Shown here in pieces: positions 48,426 through 58,800 of a stretch of 64,000 nucleotides of DNA. The stretch spans positions 34,170-98,169 of the forward strand of contig JBNGIO010006185.1 of NCBI GenBank assembly GCA_049999805.1. Direction: 5' to 3'. The notes below the pieces were generated by a model that was given only the letters and a program-made list of their open reading frames with translations, was not told the origin of the DNA and did no database searches. Origin of the DNA: Folioceros fuciformis (lineage: Eukaryota; Anthocerotophyta; Anthocerotopsida; Anthocerotales). Within the stretch, counting starts at the first letter, position 1. Each line of letters opens with the position of its first letter. The position numbers and the translations under genes were made by a program.

Positions 48426-48557
48426 CAGAAATATCGGCACTGACCCTAGAGATTGTTTTGGGAGTGTAGAAGAAATATCGGTACTGACCCTAGAGATTGT
48501 TTTGGGAGTGTAGAAGAAATATCGGTACTGACCCTAGAGATTGTTTTGGGAGTGTAG
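48426..48557 (+). repeat. 44-bp tandem repeat, three copies
   Basis: Unit begins AAGAAATATCGGTACTGACC and ends GGGAGTGTAG. Copies at 48426-48469, 48470-48513 and 48514-48557; only the first shows substitutions (GGCACTG for GGTACTG and its first base). A fourth copy stops after AAGAAG. Confidence 0.95.
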
Positions 48558-49309
48558 AAGAAGTCCATGCGCAGCCCTTCTATGAAACATGCACAAGTAT
48601 TTGGAAAGCTTCACCATTAAATCCGAAGAGATGCTCTCAGTATTAATGTTATGTATGTTTCTACTTCATCACACAGCTAGTGTGGAAGCACATTCAAGCT
48701 CAAATATTTTGTCTTTTCATGAATGTTTTGGTAAGTATTCACAAGACATTTAAGGTATCTTGTATGGTGAACAAGTGCGGACAACTTCATATGCATTCAC
48801 CTAGTTCTATGTTGAACAACAAGAAAGAGAAAACTTTCAAACTTATGAAGGATACAATTCAAATTACTCAATTTTATGTAGGCTTGAATGCAGACATTCT
48901 AACATTCTTAGCAGACCAGCTTTGTTACATTTTTGGGCTTTTTGAAGAAAAATGCAAAAATGCAAGAGCTTCTCAAGCAGGTACTTAGTCATGTTTCTTA
49001 ACATACAGACATGTAAAATCCGATGGCTAAGAAATGCCAAGCATCCAAGAATCTTTGAAACCATGAAAATTAAGTATCTTAAAATTTGTTTATTAGCTTG
49101 AAGTAGTTTTAAATATATATTTTAGAGTCTAATAAGTGCATGAACATCATATCTTTCTTTGTTATCTCAAATTTAAAAAAATATATTTTTGGAAGTAAGA
49201 AACTTTATTTAACGGATAGTGGTGGGTTGTTGGCCTTGTCTTTGGGATAGCTAGGTGTCTTGTTCATTTTTTAGGCAAAGAGAGAGTTGACTTCTATCTA
49301 TGGTGTTGT

Positions 49310-49660
49310 ACGAGAGTATCTAGTAAGGCTTCCTACTTTTGTAATCCTTATCCTGGTTTATGCAACAAGATCATGATCTTGTGTCACACTGGAGTCTTAC
49401 AAGGCTTTATGATTTTGTAAAACCTTATCTCAGTTTGTACAACTCTTGTATAAGACTGAAGTCTAGTAAGGATTCTTGATTTTGTAGATCCTTATCTCAG
49501 TATGTGCATATCTTGTGTTACACTAGAGCCTAGTAAGGCTTAGTGATTTTGTAAATCCTTATCTTAGTTTGTGCAGATCTTGTGTTACATTGGAGTCTAG
49601 TAAAGCTTAGTGATTGTGTAGATATGATCTCAATTTGTGTAGCAAAGATCATGAATGATT
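49310..49660 (+). repeat. Diverged tandem repeat, unit about 65-75 bases, five copies
   Basis: Each unit has the order GTCTAGTAAGG-like, GATTTTGTAAATCCTTATCT, CAGTTTGTGCA and ATCTTGTGTTACACTGGA. Starts are near 49319, 49393, 49460, 49526 and 49592. The DNA has the look of a retrotransposon LTR or leader, but no element ends are visible. Confidence 0.8.
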
Positions 49661-50753
49661 TGTGGTACATTGAAGGTCATTGAGGACAAGGATATCTTCC
49701 CAATGGGAAAGTAATGACCCAATAGAAACAAGGTAAAACATGTAAGTGTGCATGCTTCTTGTGGAACATGCAAGTGTGTTGCATGTTGCATGTTTGAAAT
49801 GAACTAATTCCTCACATCGAGGAGGGATACAAATAGGTGCACGATGGAGGGATAGAGTGTTCTCCTTGGATCCCGCACTCACATACCAAACTTTGATGTT
49901 CTATTACTTCACACCTCACCAACAACTAAGAAATTCTCACACAAGGAAGAGATAGAGGGCAGATAGCTGACACCTACAATGTAGAGACGGAGTGTGCGAT
50001 TACCTTTTCTAGAATCCAAGCAACTCTGAATTTCAATGAGCTCATACAAGCTAAGTATGGAGGAGAGTGCAAAGCAGAACAAACAAAAGGGGTAGGATAG
50101 AAACAAACAACATTGCAGCTCCAAAGGTGGGGATGGGATACACACAACGGAGAGAATCGGTCCATTCAGGATATGGGTATTACAGGATACGGTAGGCGGG
50201 AGAAGTTCTGGGACCGTGAAGGGTCAGTGTCCTTGGCCGAAGCTAAGGTACTTTGACCGGGCCCACGGGTCATGGGCCCTACGTACAGAAGCCGACTGTT
50301 GGTGTCAGGTCACATTAATGTCTGGATTGAAGGCTAATCCCAGGCTCGTCGTCATTCTGTTTTTTTACCATTTCCGTCCATGGCCGGAGGAAGGATGTCG
50401 ATCATCGGCGATCCGTTCACGACCGTCAGCCCTGAAATGGTGCAGCTTCCCCCCTGCATTTCTCATTTCTTCTTCCCTGCAGAAGGAGTACGTAATTTGT
50501 CTGGTACCAATCTCTCTACTAGCAGCACGGAAAGCAAAGCAAAGCAAAGTAGCTCGAAGCTGGCTGGTTTACGCCGGCAGTGCTGCTTGGGCGTGGGCTC
50601 TCTGGTGGGTGGCAGGGATTGCCGTTGTCCCACCGGCCGCCCACCGTCGTTCTGGCACCGTTCTTGCCCAAATTTTGTGACGAGTTGAAGCGACCCTGGC
50701 CGTAGGAATTCATTCGTTTCATACGGGCTTGTGTCGCCATCGCTATTTTCATC

Positions 50754-52206
50754 ATGCCGTCTGGCCCGAAGAAGCGCGCGAGAGCCAAGAAGCTGAAGGA
50801 GCAGCAGCAGCTGGGGTCCAGAAGCGATGGAAGCGATGGGCAGTCGCACGGTTCAGGTAACCAGTTGGGTTCGGTTGTGTCCAAATTTCGGGTTGCTTGC
50901 TTTCCTTATTCCCGGCCGAATTGTGGGGGCTGCATGCCGCCTGCGAGGTGCTGCCGCATTTGGAATGTGGAGGTGCCGGTTGTGCTGGACCCGGCCTGGG
51001 TGCCTACTCTGGTTGTAATGCATTCGATGTTTTCAGGTCTTGCCTTTGTCTGTGTGCGCCATGGTGTTCTCATTTTCCCGTCGTGTGCGCGCAATGGCAG
51101 CTGAGTGCGCAACCCCTGACAGTTGCAGTGACTCTGGCGAGGACTTCTCCCTTCCCAGCAGTCCGTTAGGGAAGGTTTCCGGGCCGCAGATTGGTGCCCC
51201 GCCGTCTCCTGCCTCCCACACGGACGACTGGGTTCGGCTCTCCAGTTTCAGCGAGGCCCTAGAGCTCACCGACGACCAACCGGGTGACGGTGTTGCGAAA
51301 TCTCGGTACGTGCAGGAAGGCGCCCCAGCTGAAGAATGGGTCCGGTTACTGCATATATGCGAGGGTGCACTGCGGGTCCGACTGAATCAAGGCATGCAGA
51401 CCGGGGTGCCCCAAACCGATAGCTATGCTGAGGTCCGTGTTGAGCCCGACTCAGGTGCAAAGGTGGATGAGGGATTCGAGGATGCCAGCTTCTCGTTCCT
51501 CGAGCCCTCAGAGGTCTTGCCACTTAGTCATACGACAAGCGGTACCGATCAGAACGGTGAGAGAACGTCGGTGGAAGACAAGGAGGTCTTGGCCTCGCAG
51601 CCGGTCAGCGATGGCGTCTTGGACAAGAATCTTGTTGTGCCAGTCCCATCTGTGGTGGATCAAGTAAGCAGAGATTCTCTTTTGTTTGCTTTCGTTCGTT
51701 TCATTTCATAGGCGTTTAGGTTAAGATTGTGCAGTTCATGAAATGGAGGTCAGGATTTTGCAGTTCATGAAATGGAGGTCAGGATTTTGCAGTTCATGAA
51801 ATAAAGCAGCAGTGTACGATCCTTCAGACCTCTGAGCTGAGACCTCCTCGTTTTCTTGGCACAGGTGAGGCAGTCCGAGCCGGCAGCAGTGAGGCAGCCC
51901 TATGCAGCTGCAGTGAAGCAGCCCGATCCAGAGGCAGTGAAGCAGCCCGATCCAGANNNNNNNNNNGCAGTGAAGCAGCCCGATCCAGAGGCAGTGAAGC
52001 AGCCCGATCCAGAGGCAGTGAAGCAGCCCGATCCAACGGCAGTGAAGCAGCCCGATCCAGCGGCAGTGAAGCAGCCCGGTCCAGCAGCAGTCAAACAGCC
52101 CGATCCAGCAGCCGTGAAGCAGCCCGATCGAGCAGAAGTGAGTGGAGGAGGAGCAGACAGTGCCGGATGTTGTGATGTCTTTGCATGGCTTTTCGGCCGA
52201 ACCTGA
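50754..52206 (+). CDS. Plant-specific MPSG...CCDVF protein with octapeptide repeats, function unknown
   Basis: Three exons in phase: 50754-50856, 51101-51663 and 51865-52206; 335 residues counting the 10-N gap as written. The N-terminus MPSGPKKRARAKKLKEQQQL is the basic opening of a plant protein family that ends in a short Cys-rich tail (CCGLxDV); here the tail is AGCCDVFAWLFGRT. The two ends are the only conserved parts; the middle is acidic, Ser/Pro-rich and presumably disordered, with two DDWVRL / EEWVRL motifs (about residues 60 and 110). Exon 3 carries AVKQPDPE repeated about ten times. The family has no known function; the adjacent cysteines of the tail are possible lipid-attachment sites (inference). 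Confidence 0.78.
51885..52136 (+). repeat. 24-bp coding repeat (AVKQPDPE octapeptide)
   Basis: Unit begins GCAGTGAAGCAGCCCGATCC and ends AGAG. About ten copies in phase with exon 3; the later copies change the last residues to TA, AA or GP. A 10-N gap (51957-51966) falls in the perfect part, so the copy number is not reliable. Confidence 0.95.
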
Positions 52207-54608
52207 TCATCCACTGCTTCAGCTTTCTTCTAGGTTAGATTAGCCTACTTCTAGTAGTCTAGGAAAAAAAACAAACAGTTTTCCAAAGAGCTGTCCATAG
52301 GATCTTCATGTGAAGACCACCTCTGTTGTTACTGTTCATACCAGTCTTGCCGACCCAATCTTACCTTGTATGGTCGGCAAGATTGTTGGCGGTTGCTATG
52401 CTGATGTAGTTTATGCTGTTTGTTTTTCTATTTCCTCGCAAGCCTTTCCCGGAACCTCCAATGTAACCGCGGTTTCGACATTCGTTGAAGGAGGCTTGGG
52501 GACCGTCAGAGGCTCCGTCTCGATGTCCCCGGTCCTCATGTCTGCAGTAGGCACAAGACTGTGACCGAGTCAGTGCCTTCTTTCTGCATTGCCCTGTAGC
52601 AACGAGAGGGTTTGCATGCAATTTCAATTCGTGCAGGGCTGGGACCAAAATGTTATTGGGATATCGATCCCTTGTGTTACAGACAATCTCCAAAGAACAA
52701 ACTTCTCTGTTACCTCCCCTCCCGTTCTCAAGAAGATGCAGAGTTGTGTTCAGGCCCTTGGTTGTATGAAGTAGATGGGTAAGGCCATGAAGGGGAAAGA
52801 AGCGATATATTGCCTGGTTTGGTGGCTATTGCTGGCTGGTAAACCTGATTCCTGAAAATCAGAGGCGAGCTTGAGCAGGAGCTATTGGCCTTCAGTGCTT
52901 CTGTAGGAGAGTGAGCACTGTTAATGCTCACTATCGGTCCTATCAGGGGACAAGACTTGGGAGCTTGGAATAGAAGTTCAGTATGCTGTTCCGAGAACGT
53001 GGTTACTCTGCAACTTTCAATTTGTGCAGAGTCACGAAGCAGATTCTGCAGCTTGCAACACCAAAAACTTATGGGCAAGTATGGTCCCTAATAGCATCTG
53101 CCTTCCCAAGAAGTGGCTAGGGTTCTCATGAGTGGCAACTCCATTATGCTGTTGACGTAGCAGTTGGACTTCGGCAAAACACAACTTCATCGGCAAACGC
53201 CATGATGTGTCCACCATACCAAACTACGGATGCCTTCCTTATGGTTATCCATGATGTCCAGGATTCTACGCATTGTGACTGCAGCAAGAGTCATGAGGAT
53301 CCCCTCTAGCTCGTACATTGGGCCAGCTTGGTCACACAGGATCTGGCCACATGGGGTCCCAAGACGGCGGCCTGTGCAACCTGGGGCTTGGGCCCCGTGT
53401 CAAGGGCACTTGGCAGAGGATTGCCGGTAACGTACTCGTGGGCAATGGTTGCTGTTCCCGTGTGCAAGGTGTGACGAAATGGAGACGCCATTCAGGAACA
53501 GGAACGGGCTGCTGAGCCTGATTCGATGAATCACCCTCCAGGGATCCTGCTGATATGGGCACAGTGACCTCATCGGTTCTGCACTGGTGAAGCAAGCAAC
53601 ATGTCGTGACTTGGTGGGGAGACGCTTCTCTTTGGGAGAGTGATAAGCACAAGGAACGCTTGGCTGTCCTCCCTTCAGTGCTCTTCGCTTGTGTCCAGGG
53701 ATATGAGACTAGGTTTTAAATTCACCCGGACCCACCGAAATCACACAGGACAAAGGGATCTGGACGACCCACTGCCTCTCCCGAGCGGGAAAGCCATGGG
53801 GCAAGATTCCTGACTTCTATGTACATACTATACAGGAATGTAAGACCTAAGGATTTATCGAATACAACGATATGCCTAGACTTCATATCTACTAAGCATT
53901 GCTCAAATGTCTGTACTCATACTACGCATAATTCTAATTACAAATTATATCAAATAAAAAAAATAATCTCCTTATGTCAACGAATGGAAGTGAAATCTTT
54001 TACCACACGAGGCCTCGAGATGACATGGGATGCCATCCAGGCCATGTTTCCTTAAAAGCTGCATCTACTGGATCATCTGCGGAACTGTGGGAAGTTCCCT
54101 TACAAAACGAACCAAACGCAATGGAGATCCTTTCTGAGGGAAAACGGACCAGCCCACGAGTAGCTCAGCTTGAGGCCAGCGAGCTGGTCCCACAGGCTCG
54201 ACGCCTTGAACAAGAATCCTGCGCCCATCGGGACCAGGAGAACCAGTCAAAACAAAGGTGTCTCATTTGAACATTGGTCATTCTGTGGACATCTAGGTCA
54301 GGATGCAGCATGATACCCAGCAGCCACCAGATGTTTATCGACACAGGCTCTGGCCTGCTGTGGAATCGTAGCTTTGTTTGCCGGTCAGTTGCAAATCTGA
54401 TCAGTATGACCTGTGAAATGTGGGCATCTGCTTGGATAGAACACTATAATCTTGGCCCTCTTCAGATCGATCACCGCTGCCGCTCAGCGGGAGAGGATCA
54501 TCACTGCACTCAAAAATAGAAGTTGGTAATGGTGTGATTTCAAGCCATCGAAACAGATTTACCGAGTCTTACCTTTCCAACCGACAACATCGCCTCAGCA
54601 GATCAGAG
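52207..54608. other. Intergenic region, no recognised gene
   Basis: 2.4 kb between two convergent genes. Only short readings in several frames. A reading at 54274-54519 contains MFIDTGSGLLW, which resembles the aspartic protease DTGS motif, but nothing around it supports such a gene. Confidence 0.5.
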
Positions 54609-55325
54609 TCACTTGCGATGCCGATCACGACGCCGCAATTTACGCTGTTTGTGTTTGTTCATCTTCTTTTTCCTCTTCCGCTTCACACTGCTGGCTTCCA
54701 TGGGCGTGAGAATTCCCTCCGCATCTGGCAAGCGAATGCTGCAACCCCCCGAAACACAGGAGAGCACAAACTCATTACAGTGAGCAGTTGCAGATCTTGC
54801 CGCCATGATAAGTGGAAAGGCCGGTCCATGAAGACTCGACGGATCCAGAAAATGCGAAGACCCCGAGGAAAACTCTTGTCCGTCGACTGGACGACCCGCA
54901 AGTCCTCCCTGGAGGAGAGCCCGCACCTCGTCCGCATCTTGGCCAAATCCATTACCGGAAGCAACTGGCCTTCCACACGTACCTGCACTCCATCCTGGTA
55001 GACCCTGCGAAAAGTGCGTGCCAGGGCTGCCGAGAAAACTCTCGGATCCCCCAGGCAACGGGGGCCAAAGAAACTCCCTATGCTTCCCTGGCTGTGAGGA
55101 GAATTCTCCTACAGAATCTGCATCCAAACGCTCTGCCCTGCTCCTCCCCATACGGTGCCATAAGGCACCAGCTTCATCAGATTCCGGCAACCCGTATTGG
55201 AATTGCTGCTTGCCACTCACGCCGGCTTCACAACACATTCCTGCAGCCGACGAGGCCACCTGTTGTTGCATGAGCGTGGAGGCACGGTAAAAGAGCCATG
55301 GATTCTTACGAATCCCGATCCTCAT
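54609..55325 (-). CDS. Mitochondrial small ribosomal subunit protein mS38 (DUF1713 / AURKAIP1-like)
   Basis: Single-exon reading of 238 residues from the ATG at 55325. The C-terminus VKRKRKKKMNKHKQRKLRRR followed by DRHRK is the mS38/COX24/AURKAIP1 signature, a strongly basic helix that lies in the rRNA of the mitochondrial small subunit. The family is conserved only in these last 30 or so residues; the rest varies. The N-terminus MRIGIRKNPWLFYRASTLMQ is basic, amphipathic and free of acids, as expected for a mitochondrial presequence, which is why this start was chosen over the ATG at 55442, which begins a less basic stretch. The protein is longer than the animal homologues but of plausible plant length. 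Confidence 0.85.
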   Translation of the reverse strand: MRIGIRKNPWLFYRASTLMQQQVASSAAGMCCEAGVSGKQQFQYGLPESDEAGALWHRMGRSRAERLDADSVGEFSSQPGKHREFLWPPLPGGSESFLGSPGTHFSQGLPGWSAGTCGRPVASGNGFGQDADEVRALLQGGLAGRPVDGQEFSSGSSHFLDPSSLHGPAFPLIMAARSATAHCNEFVLSCVSGGCSIRLPDAEGILTPMEASSVKRKRKKKMNKHKQRKLRRRDRHRK

Positions 55326-55883
55326 CGCTGGAAGAACAAGGAGAACAAAACTCTTCCAGGCAGCCTCGCAACGCCAGAGACTCAGAAGATCAGGCTGCCA
55401 ACCATCATCTGGAAAATCACCTAAAGAACCTCCATAAACCACCTACAATCAGATCAAAGAGCGTGTTCTCCAAGCGGTCGCCCAATGCGCAGTCTGTCAC
55501 CGCAGATCATGCTCGAAGCAAATTGCAGAGTTCAGATGGTAAAATGATGTTGCAAGCCACCCTCAGCTGCTCCGCCAGGAGCATCTATCAAAGTCCATAC
55601 ACTTAGGGCAGAGATTTTGCGGTGTCCTGGAGCACTTCTACCTCTGCCATAGGCCACAATTTGCGACATCAACGCTGCGATGGATAGAACCATTAAAGCC
55701 AGACACTGGATTTGCGACCAGGGTTTAAGTTAGGGTTTTTCCAGTTGCAAAGCGGGATCGATTGCTTGTCGGATGGGAAGCAACTGGAAATTGAAACTTC
55801 AGTGAATTCAGCCTGAGTTGCCAAGGTGCTAGCTACCCGGTCCAGTTGAAATCTTGGATTTTCGTCTAGCGGGCATTGGAGTT
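55326..55883. promoter_or_regulatory. Divergent promoter region of mS38 and SECA2
   Basis: Two nuclear genes for organelle proteins start 558 bases apart and read outwards (mS38 to the left, SECA2 to the right). No specific motif is claimed. Confidence 0.5.
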
Positions 55884-58800
55884 ATGGTTGCGGCTCTTGG
55901 TGTATGCCCCTGCGTCACGGATGCAGCTAATGCTGCTCGAAGGAGGGGAGTGCAATTCAGCGATGGCCAGTTGTCTCCTGGACAAACCCAACTTGTAGGA
56001 CCAAGATGTTCTGCATTTCCTGGCTTAAATAGAACGTCGGCTCGGGTGCTCCGGGTCCCAGACTTGCAAAGGCGGGCTGGGAGCCGTTCTTGGAGAGGTT
56101 CATTCTTGCCCAAGGAAGTCTTGTTTCGCTCCATTGGGCCGGCGAGAAGTTCAAGACGGAGGCAGGGTGTGCAACCATGCGTATGTCAAGTAGTGGTGGA
56201 CGTGGACAGCAAGTCAGAGCAGTCTCGCGTGCAGAGGTTTTGGGAATGGATGCACCAGAAGGTGGAATTTTTTAGCAGATTGGCAAAACCTTGATCGACA
56301 AATGCCATTGTGGAACTGGTGCTCTTTGTTTCGTTCTTGGGTCTGTCGGTATTTCAGGTCTCAGCTCTTGAATCGCTATAACATATTGTGCAGGTGAAAG
56401 TTCTCGATGTGAGAAAGGGTTTGAATGATAAGAATGGGCATTTTCTCGATAAGTTGGTCGTCAAGGAGTATAGGAAACTTGTGCAAGAGGTCAACAGCTG
56501 GGAACCGCAGGTGCGGAGTCTTTCGGATAAGCAGGTAATTCCTGTTTCTCAAGTTCTACACAATCCCATGCTTGCATGTGGTGTTGGTTGAATTTGTTGC
56601 ATCCAGTCGATAGCACCCACGAAAACTTGCTGCCCGTGTGCGTAAGCAGCTGCAATTGAAGACCGAAGAATTTCGCCTGCGGTTGAAGCGTGGGGAGACC
56701 TTGGAGGACGTTCAACCAGGTATGGTTTGTCATCTATTTGTTAGCAACGCATAAATGTCCTCTCAATGTTCCTTTTCTCACTTGTGCAGAAGCATTCGCT
56801 GTTGTACGAGAAGCTTCAAGGCGGACACTTGGTATGCGGCACTTTGATGTTCAGGTAGGCGTCACCTTTCTAATTAATTGTAACGTTTGATACGTCCAGC
56901 TCTCGTATTTAAGAGGAAATGTTCCAAGTGTAGTTGATAGGTGGCGCTGTGCTACACGATGGAGCCATTGCAGAAATGAAGACAGGTGAAGGCAAAACAT
57001 TAGTTTCTCCTTTAGCAGGTTTGTACTTCTCATCACGTATCCAATTTCCTTCTGTCGTTGTACCGTACTGTTTGTTTGGCATCTGTGTGGAGATGCCTGC
57101 AAAGTGTGAAATGGGCGACCTTTGTACTGTTGTTGTACCAGTCGCTCACTGGATGAGAATATGTTTCTGTGCCAGCTTACCTCAATGCATTAACTGGTGA
57201 AGGCGTTCATGGTATGTCCATCTTGGTGTTATTCACCGCTTGGTGTTTTGTGAACGAAATATTCGTGACTAAAGAGTGCGTGCTTAGCTCCGTTGCAGTT
57301 GTCACTGTCAATGACTATCTAGTACAACGGGATGCTGAATGGATGGGACAGATTCATCGTTTCCTGGGTCTGACCGTGGGACTCATTCAGGTCTTTAGTT
57401 TGTACGCTTCAACCGTATGCACTGCTGGTTAGCTGCAATGTCTACTGTGCGCTCACACTCTCCAAATCTGTTGTAGCTTACAGACTTCAGGTGATCCCCG
57501 GGGAAAAAGGTCTGCATATGCTTGTGACATTACATACTGCAACAACACGGTGTGCACTTTGACCATCCTCTGTGTGGATTGCTTTGAACCTGGGAGTCAG
57601 TTTGTGGTCCTTTGCTGATGTTCATAGGGCGTTCATGGCAGGAGCTAGGATTTGACTATCTACGAGATAATATATGTGGAAAAAAGGAGGAGATGGTGTT
57701 GCGATGGTATTTCTCTCTGTTGCGTAGTGATCATATACAGCACAACCTATTATACAGCATGTAATGGGTATTGTTCTTGCTGAATGCAGGCCCAAACCCT
57801 TCCATTTTGCTGTTGTTGATGAAGTCGACTCTGTCCTTATTGATGAAGGAAGGAATCCTCTTCTCGTCAGCTCTCAGGCAAGATTTGGAAAATTGATTCT
57901 TAAAAGTTCCCATTCCTGTTTTTCAACTGGCATTCATCCCCAGCCAAGTTGACATCTACTGTTGGACTTGCAGTCAACTAAAGATGCTGCCAGATATCCA
58001 GTTGCAGCTGAAGTAGCTGACTTCCTCATACCAGACATTGTATGCCTCTAACCTGACAACTGTATGCGAGAGGTTGCAGATTGTAGCGGCTTGGGATTTT
58101 AGTCCGCAGGTACCCCATTCTTGTTACTTTCTGAAGTCTTCCTTCCTTATCTTTTGTAGCACTATAAAGTGATTATCAAGGAGAAAGATATTGAGTTAAC
58201 GGAAGAAGGAGTTGCTGCAGCAGAGCTGGCCCTCGGCAGCGATGATCTATGGGATGAGAAAGACCATTGGGCTCGGTATGTCTTGGTTGTACAGTTGCAA
58301 CACCTCAGCTGGAGACGTGGGCTTAGGAACAAAAAAGTTGTAGCTGAACCTGCGGTGTTTCTTGTCTTTTTCTCTTCTAGCAATGTACTTACAGTGTCCC
58401 TGTTTCATCTCACGTGTGCCCCTTCTACATGACGTTGCAGCTTTGTGATAACTGCTGTCAAGGCAAAGGAGATTTATCAGCGGGACGTGCACTACATTGT
58501 GAAGGATGGCATGGTGCAGATAGTGGACGAGGTTTGTGTTTGCAAAATGTGATAATCTTACAAGTTGTTTGGGAAGCTGATATGGTTTAACATAGACTCT
58601 AATTGTGCAGTTCACGGGACGAGTGGTGGAAAACAGGCGGTGGTCGGATGGTATTCATCAAGCTGTGGAGGCAAAAGAGGGTGTACGCATACAGGTATGC
58701 ACTTATTATTATTATTATTCATGGTAAGGAATGTTCTCATTTGTGCAGGGCTTCCTCAGCAGGTTTTGTTCGTTTGTGCGAACAGCTGGACAGAAAAGCA

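Larger units (their letters stand above)
48003..50753. other. Intergenic region with tandem repeats
   Basis: 2.75 kb with no recognised gene. It holds a 44-bp triplicate at 48426-48557 and diverged 65-70-bp repeats at about 49310-49660. Short readings (for example 48680-48988) are AT-driven and lack motifs. The last few hundred bases are the promoter of the following gene. Confidence 0.5.

Noticed and set aside
48680-48988. 102-codon + strand reading after the 44-bp repeat
   Set aside because: AT-driven composition, no motif, no splice context.
54274-54519. Possible aspartic protease fragment (MFIDTGSGLLW)
   Set aside because: Only one motif-like string; no second active-site motif and no flanking similarity, so probably chance.
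54534-55606. Several + strand readings of 90-155 codons
   Set aside because: Antisense shadows of the mS38 gene and its leader.
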